Made by a program: the position numbers and the translations under genes. 64,000 nt of DNA from Pelagisphaera sp964404745 (GTDB lineage: Bacteria; Verrucomicrobiota; Verrucomicrobiia; Opitutales; Opitutaceae). The notes beneath the pieces are model-generated. The model was not told the DNA's origin and did no database searches. It saw only the letters and a program-made list of their open reading frames with translations. The DNA is taken from positions 1 through 64,000 of the forward strand of contig CAYOLG010000017.1 in assembly GCA_964404745.1 (NCBI GenBank). Direction: 5' to 3'. Shown here one piece after another: positions 60,700 to 64,000 of the stretch (position 1 is the stretch's first letter; the number at the start of each line of letters is the position of its first letter).

Positions 60700-62277
60700 T
60701 TGCCCAAGCAACCGTTTAGTTTGCCGCGATCAGCGCTCGACACTAGCAGGCTGGATTCTAAAGTCGCGCCCACTTTCATGATTCCCGATCAGCAGATTCC
60801 ATTGGGCCGCCGGATTCCCGACGACCTCCATGCCGTTTCCGTGAGCATCCCGTCCATGGCGGACGTCATCGGCTACGAGGAACGCGACCCGGATACCTTG
60901 GCCAAAATGGCTGCTGGTTACCCCCGATTCGTCAAACACGAGTGCCTCATTCAGCTCGAGTCCTATTGGCGAAGGTTTTTCGATCGCCCCAATCTTCCTA
61001 TTTGGCTTACGGCATCCGAACGGATCGCTCATCAGCTTGAATCTTATCTGCAATGCCCCGACTCCAAGTTCCTCAAGCATCAAGGCGTATCCGGAATTTG
61101 TTTACCCAATGACGAGGAACTGAATCTGCGAGCGAAACTATTCCTGCGCCACATCGGCGGCTATCTTTGTTCCCGCGAAGCCGAGGACTATCTTGCGGCC
61201 AATGGTCTCCGCCAAAGCATTGAGAAAGAAGCCTCCCCTCGTGGCGACTCCCAGACGAAAGTACTAGATATGCTCACTCCCCTACTAGGGGCCCTGTCTT
61301 CTGACGACATAGCTCTGTCCAGCTCTGGGATGAACGCCATCTATTCCGTGTTCAAAACGGTGAACGCCATTCAATCGCCAAAAGGCCGCAAATCCTGGAT
61401 CAAGCTAGGCTGGCTCTACGCGGACACGATGCATATCCTGGATAAACTGTCGCCTCAGGGATGCAACAATCGGGAATTGCTCGACGTTTTCGATATCGAT
61501 AGCTTGGAGTCCCTTCTCAATAGCAGACCCGATGAGTTTGCCGGAATTATCACCGAGTTCCCCACCAACCCGCTCATCCAATCAACCGATTTGGAAAGTA
61601 TCCGAGAACTCGCGACAAAATTCGGCGTCTATTTAGTTGTCGATCCCACCGTCCTTTCTCCCGCCAATGTAGATGTATCGCCGTATGCGGACGTCATTGT
61701 CAACAGCCTGACGAAATACGCTGCCAATCAGGGCAACGTAATCGCGGGCGCCGCCAGCGTCACGCCTCAATGCCTGGACAAACAGGCTGTCATCGAAGGC
61801 ATCCAAGCGGAGGTCATTCCACCCTATCAGCGATCGCTCGATTCTTTGGCTAGACAGATTGATGGCTATTCCGATCACATCGCTGCAGTCAATGCATCCA
61901 CAGAGCGAATCGTCGAGTTTTTGGAATCCCACCCTAAAGTGAAGAACACCTATTGGGCCAAGGAAGCGCGTTCTCGAAACAATTTCGCTAAGATCGCTCG
62001 CCACGAAAACGCTGCTGGAGGGATGGTCGCGTTCGATTTGAATATGGATTTGTCCGATTTCTATGACCGTCTGCGGATCGCTAAAGGTCCCAGCTTTGGG
62101 ATGGCCCACTCCCTCGCTTGCCCGTTTATGTATTTGGCTCACTACGACCTAGTGACTTCCAAAACGGGTCGAGATTACCTACGATCGGCGGGCATCGACC
62201 CTGAACTGATTCGGTTCAGCATCGGAACCGAAAAAGTCGAGGAAATCATCGGAGCCTTGGACGAAGCTTTGGGATAG
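60700..62277 (+). CDS. Cystathionine gamma-synthase-like PLP enzyme, long form
   Basis: Up to 525 residues, longer than the usual 380-400 of the Cys/Met-metabolism PLP family. The C-terminal 330 residues hold the fold type I core: SSSGMNAIYSVFKTVNAI near 207, a Tyr-to-Asp cofactor strand LVVDPTVLSPANVDVSPYADV near 311-331, the PLP Lys in VNSLTKYAANQGNVIAG near 335-352, and the substrate Arg in LIRFSIGTEKVEEIIGAL at the end. The first 190 residues (HAVSVSIPSMADVIGYEERDPD..., LPIWLTASERIAHQLESYL) match the N-terminal region of a long MetB-like subgroup. A later ATG at 60778 leaves more room for the divergent promoter. Substrate not proven: O-acyl-homoserine or cystathionine. Confidence 0.82.
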   Translation: MPKQPFSLPRSALDTSRLDSKVAPTFMIPDQQIPLGRRIPDDLHAVSVSIPSMADVIGYEERDPDTLAKMAAGYPRFVKHECLIQLESYWRRFFDRPNLPIWLTASERIAHQLESYLQCPDSKFLKHQGVSGICLPNDEELNLRAKLFLRHIGGYLCSREAEDYLAANGLRQSIEKEASPRGDSQTKVLDMLTPLLGALSSDDIALSSSGMNAIYSVFKTVNAIQSPKGRKSWIKLGWLYADTMHILDKLSPQGCNNRELLDVFDIDSLESLLNSRPDEFAGIITEFPTNPLIQSTDLESIRELATKFGVYLVVDPTVLSPANVDVSPYADVIVNSLTKYAANQGNVIAGAASVTPQCLDKQAVIEGIQAEVIPPYQRSLDSLARQIDGYSDHIAAVNASTERIVEFLESHPKVKNTYWAKEARSRNNFAKIARHENAAGGMVAFDLNMDLSDFYDRLRIAKGPSFGMAHSLACPFMYLAHYDLVTSKTGRDYLRSAGIDPELIRFSIGTEKVEEIIGALDEALG

Positions 62278-62329
62278 CCGAAATTCCGTCTGCTTTTCGT
62301 TAATCCAACGGCCCAATCGTTCGCTCCCC

Positions 62330-62917
62330 ATGAAAAATCCTCTCTCCAAAAACGCGTTTCTCGTGCGTGAGCATGTCGGTCTGTTCAAGGCCGCCAACAA
62401 TTTCGATATTCTTGATCCGGAAACCGGGCAAGTGGTTCTAGAATGCCGGGAAGAAAAACTCAGCTTTCTTACCAAGTTCCTCCGCTTCTCCGACTACAAG
62501 CGATACACCCCTTTCCATGTAGAGATTCGAGAACCTCTTGGAGATACGCTCATCCACATCCAGCGAGGCGTATCTCTATTTCTGTCGAATGTTGAAGTTC
62601 GTGACGAAGAACAGGCCTTGCTCGGGCGATTCAAACAGAAGTTCTTTTCCATCGGAGGCAAATTCGATGTTCTTAGCCCCAATGACGAGGTTCTCTGCGA
62701 GTTGACCGGCAAATGGACAGGATGGAACTTTTCTTTCGCTTACCAAGGCATCGAGTTCGGACGCGTATCCAAAGAATGGAGCGGAATCGGTAAGGAATTT
62801 TTTACAAGCGCGGACAACTACGTTCTGTCTATCGACCCCAGTGTCGAAGTAGACAGCCCTCTCCGCTCGCTTATTATGGCGGCCGTCATGTGTATCGATA
62901 TGGTTCTCAAGGAGTGA
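62330..62917 (+). CDS. LURP-one / phospholipid-scramblase-like protein
   Basis: A 195-residue protein with the tubby-like beta-barrel pattern of LURP-one-related and scramblase proteins: FLVREHVGLFKAANNFDILD near 10-29, RRGVSLFLSNVEVRDEEQALLGRFKQKF-type strands near 80-108, and a closing hydrophobic helix (SLIMAAVMCIDMVL). In eukaryotes the fold binds phospholipids or proteins; bacterial roles are unknown. It follows the PLP enzyme gene by 52 bases and precedes the DUF5069 gene in the same direction, so the three may be co-transcribed. Confidence 0.7.
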   Translation: MKNPLSKNAFLVREHVGLFKAANNFDILDPETGQVVLECREEKLSFLTKFLRFSDYKRYTPFHVEIREPLGDTLIHIQRGVSLFLSNVEVRDEEQALLGRFKQKFFSIGGKFDVLSPNDEVLCELTGKWTGWNFSFAYQGIEFGRVSKEWSGIGKEFFTSADNYVLSIDPSVEVDSPLRSLIMAAVMCIDMVLKE

Positions 62918-62980
62918 TCAGACGAGCAATGTTCCAAATATTGAATTGTATTGCTTTGGGAAACGGGTACACCCACGTCT

Positions 62981-63430
62981 ATGTCAAGAAACGGTAGACC
63001 GGACACTGGAGAGATCCACTACGACCTGCCATCGCCTTATGTCCCGCATGCCAATGGCTTGCTCCACCTCCCCCGATTCATAGCCAAGGCAAAACGCTAC
63101 GTGAAAGGCGAACTCGGGAAATCCTATTTACGGAATTACAAACGCGGCTTCGACCGTTTCCTCTGCCTCCATCTAAATGCAGATCCGGACGCTATCGAAG
63201 ACATCGTTCGCTCAAGCGCAAACGACGAAGAAATCGATCTTCGCTTGGCTGAAATCCTTCCCGAAAATCTGGAAGTGGCTAAATGGAATCGAGAGCTCGT
63301 CCAAAAAGGCATGAGCGAAATGGGCCGCGAATCGCTCGAGCAAGCCAAACGTAAAATGGGGATCGCCGACCGAGAGGACCTAATCAGTTTCGCCGACATG
63401 ATAGAGTTCGACGAGGAGCGCATCCCTTAA
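62981..63430 (+). CDS. DUF5069-family protein
   Basis: A 149-residue soluble protein. The start at 62981 (MSRNGRPDT) fits the family; an earlier ATG at 62951 adds ten unrelated residues. The DUF5069 core is LPSPYVPHANGLLHLPRFIAKAKRYVKGELG (quoted partly as GLLHLPRFIAKAKRYVKG near 34) and FDRFLCLHLNADPDAIEDIV near 67, followed by helices. Common in Verrucomicrobiota and Planctomycetota, function unknown. It lies 63 bases after the LURP-one-like gene and nine bases before the glycoside hydrolase start. Confidence 0.72.
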   Translation: MSRNGRPDTGEIHYDLPSPYVPHANGLLHLPRFIAKAKRYVKGELGKSYLRNYKRGFDRFLCLHLNADPDAIEDIVRSSANDEEIDLRLAEILPENLEVAKWNRELVQKGMSEMGRESLEQAKRKMGIADREDLISFADMIEFDEERIP

Positions 63431-63439
63431 TGCCAACAC

Positions 63440-64000
63440 ATGAACGAATCAACCGATCGCGAATCCATTCTCACTTCAGGCACCGTCGCTCCGATACACT
63501 CTTGTCACGAAATATCCTTTACCGCTAGCCGGGCAGACTGTCCCGAACTGCCACTAGTGGTAGCTTACAGGCTCCCCAGTGGAGCTACCAAGACGACGCG
63601 AGGTTTCGCCACCGGCGACGGGAAGATGAAGGCTCGGGCCTATGTGGATGAGGAGGGCTTCTGGTCTTGGGAAGCGAAAGATTACAAAGGGCAGGTCCTG
63701 GAAGCCGGATCATTCAAGACCGTGGGGTCCTCCCTTCCCGGAAAAATCAAGATTTCCCATGCTGATCCGCGTCAGCTTCAATACGGCAATGGGAACTGGT
63801 GCCTGCAGTTTGGCGACAACGAATACCGATTGCTCGACCCGAACGAGTCGAAGTGGAAGTCGTGCATAGACCAAGCCGCTCAAGCGGGATTCAATCGCGC
63901 GCGTGTCTGGCTCTGCCCCCCAGAGCAATCCCTTTTCGAGAGCGACGGCAGCCGGCTCGATTTGACCGCCTGGGAAAGGATCGAGGAAAGGCTGCTTTTC
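63440..64000 (+). CDS. DUF5060/DUF4038-type glycoside hydrolase, N-terminal part
   Basis: Starts at the ATG 63440 and runs off the right edge after 187 residues. The first 90 residues (HEISFTASRADCPELPLVVA, GFWSWEAKDYKGQVLEAGSF) form an Ig-like DUF5060 domain; after it NWCLQFGDNEYRLLDPNESK and AAQAGFNRARVWLCPPEQS open a TIM-barrel of the DUF4038 type, a group that includes plant-polysaccharide hydrolases such as apiosidases and endoglucanases. No signal peptide is visible at this start. The catalytic Glu residues would lie beyond the window, so the activity is not known. Confidence 0.75.
   Translation, partial: MNESTDRESILTSGTVAPIHSCHEISFTASRADCPELPLVVAYRLPSGATKTTRGFATGDGKMKARAYVDEEGFWSWEAKDYKGQVLEAGSFKTVGSSLPGKIKISHADPRQLQYGNGNWCLQFGDNEYRLLDPNESKWKSCIDQAAQAGFNRARVWLCPPEQSLFESDGSRLDLTAWERIEERLLF

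Overview
The window reads as a chromosomal segment of a Gram-negative bacterium, most probably a marine-type member of Verrucomicrobiota (class Opitutia, Puniceicoccales/Opitutales-like). That is inference. It rests on six exported PQQ-like beta-propeller proteins of the kind common in Verrucomicrobiota and Planctomycetota, a TonB-dependent receptor, an RND efflux pair, a cyanobacterial/plant-type IspH, DUF5069, DUF1232 and LURP-one-like proteins, and a ribosomal protein S18 gene that stands alone. No 16S rRNA is present to settle it.

Layout. 1-1386: the end of an integrated element (tyrosine recombinase running off the left edge) placed against the 3' end of a tRNA-Arg(CCT) gene. 1527-12236: housekeeping genes (rpsR, tsaC/sua5, a CNNM/CorC-type protein, hisC, an AI-2E family permease, a long ispH, a SulP transporter). 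12251-24060: a catabolic-looking neighbourhood with myo-inositol oxygenase, a metallophosphoesterase, a TIM-barrel isomerase-like protein, three exported beta-propeller proteins, a TonB-dependent receptor and an SDR dehydrogenase. Two of the three propeller genes are followed by a clear inverted repeat of one family and the third by a degenerate one. 24788-46877: a 22-kb block entirely on the minus strand, split by a 261-bp inverted-repeat element. Its upstream half (46877-36216) is a tightly overlapped operon: two beta-propellers, DUF3311 protein, sodium:solute symporter, acyl-adenylating ligase, aldehyde dehydrogenase/acyl reductase, iron alcohol dehydrogenase, beta-propeller lipoprotein. 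Its downstream half (35940-24788) is a chorismate-lyase/adenylate-ligase/HemN-like radical SAM/halogenase-like/glycosyltransferase/thioesterase/ABC exporter cluster without any ketosynthase or NRPS gene.

47365-54455: DinB-like protein, EF-hand protein, a striking Ser/Arg-rich protein with seven His/Cys repeats on a 22-residue period plus TPR-like C-terminus, a small Cys-bearing exported protein, and an operon of EamA transporter, class IV aminotransferase and sulfotransferase. 54735-59245: RND permease and its adaptor. 59376-64000: DUF1232 protein, exonuclease III, a cystathionine-gamma-synthase-like PLP enzyme, a LURP-one-like protein, DUF5069 protein and the start of a DUF5060/DUF4038-type glycoside hydrolase cut by the right edge.

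The most unusual content, in my judgement, is the His/Cys 22-residue repeat protein, the two adjacent minus-strand operons built around carboxylate activation, and a dispersed repeat family (ATACC... AAATGG ends with an internal GACAYGARTGTC hairpin) seen at three places.
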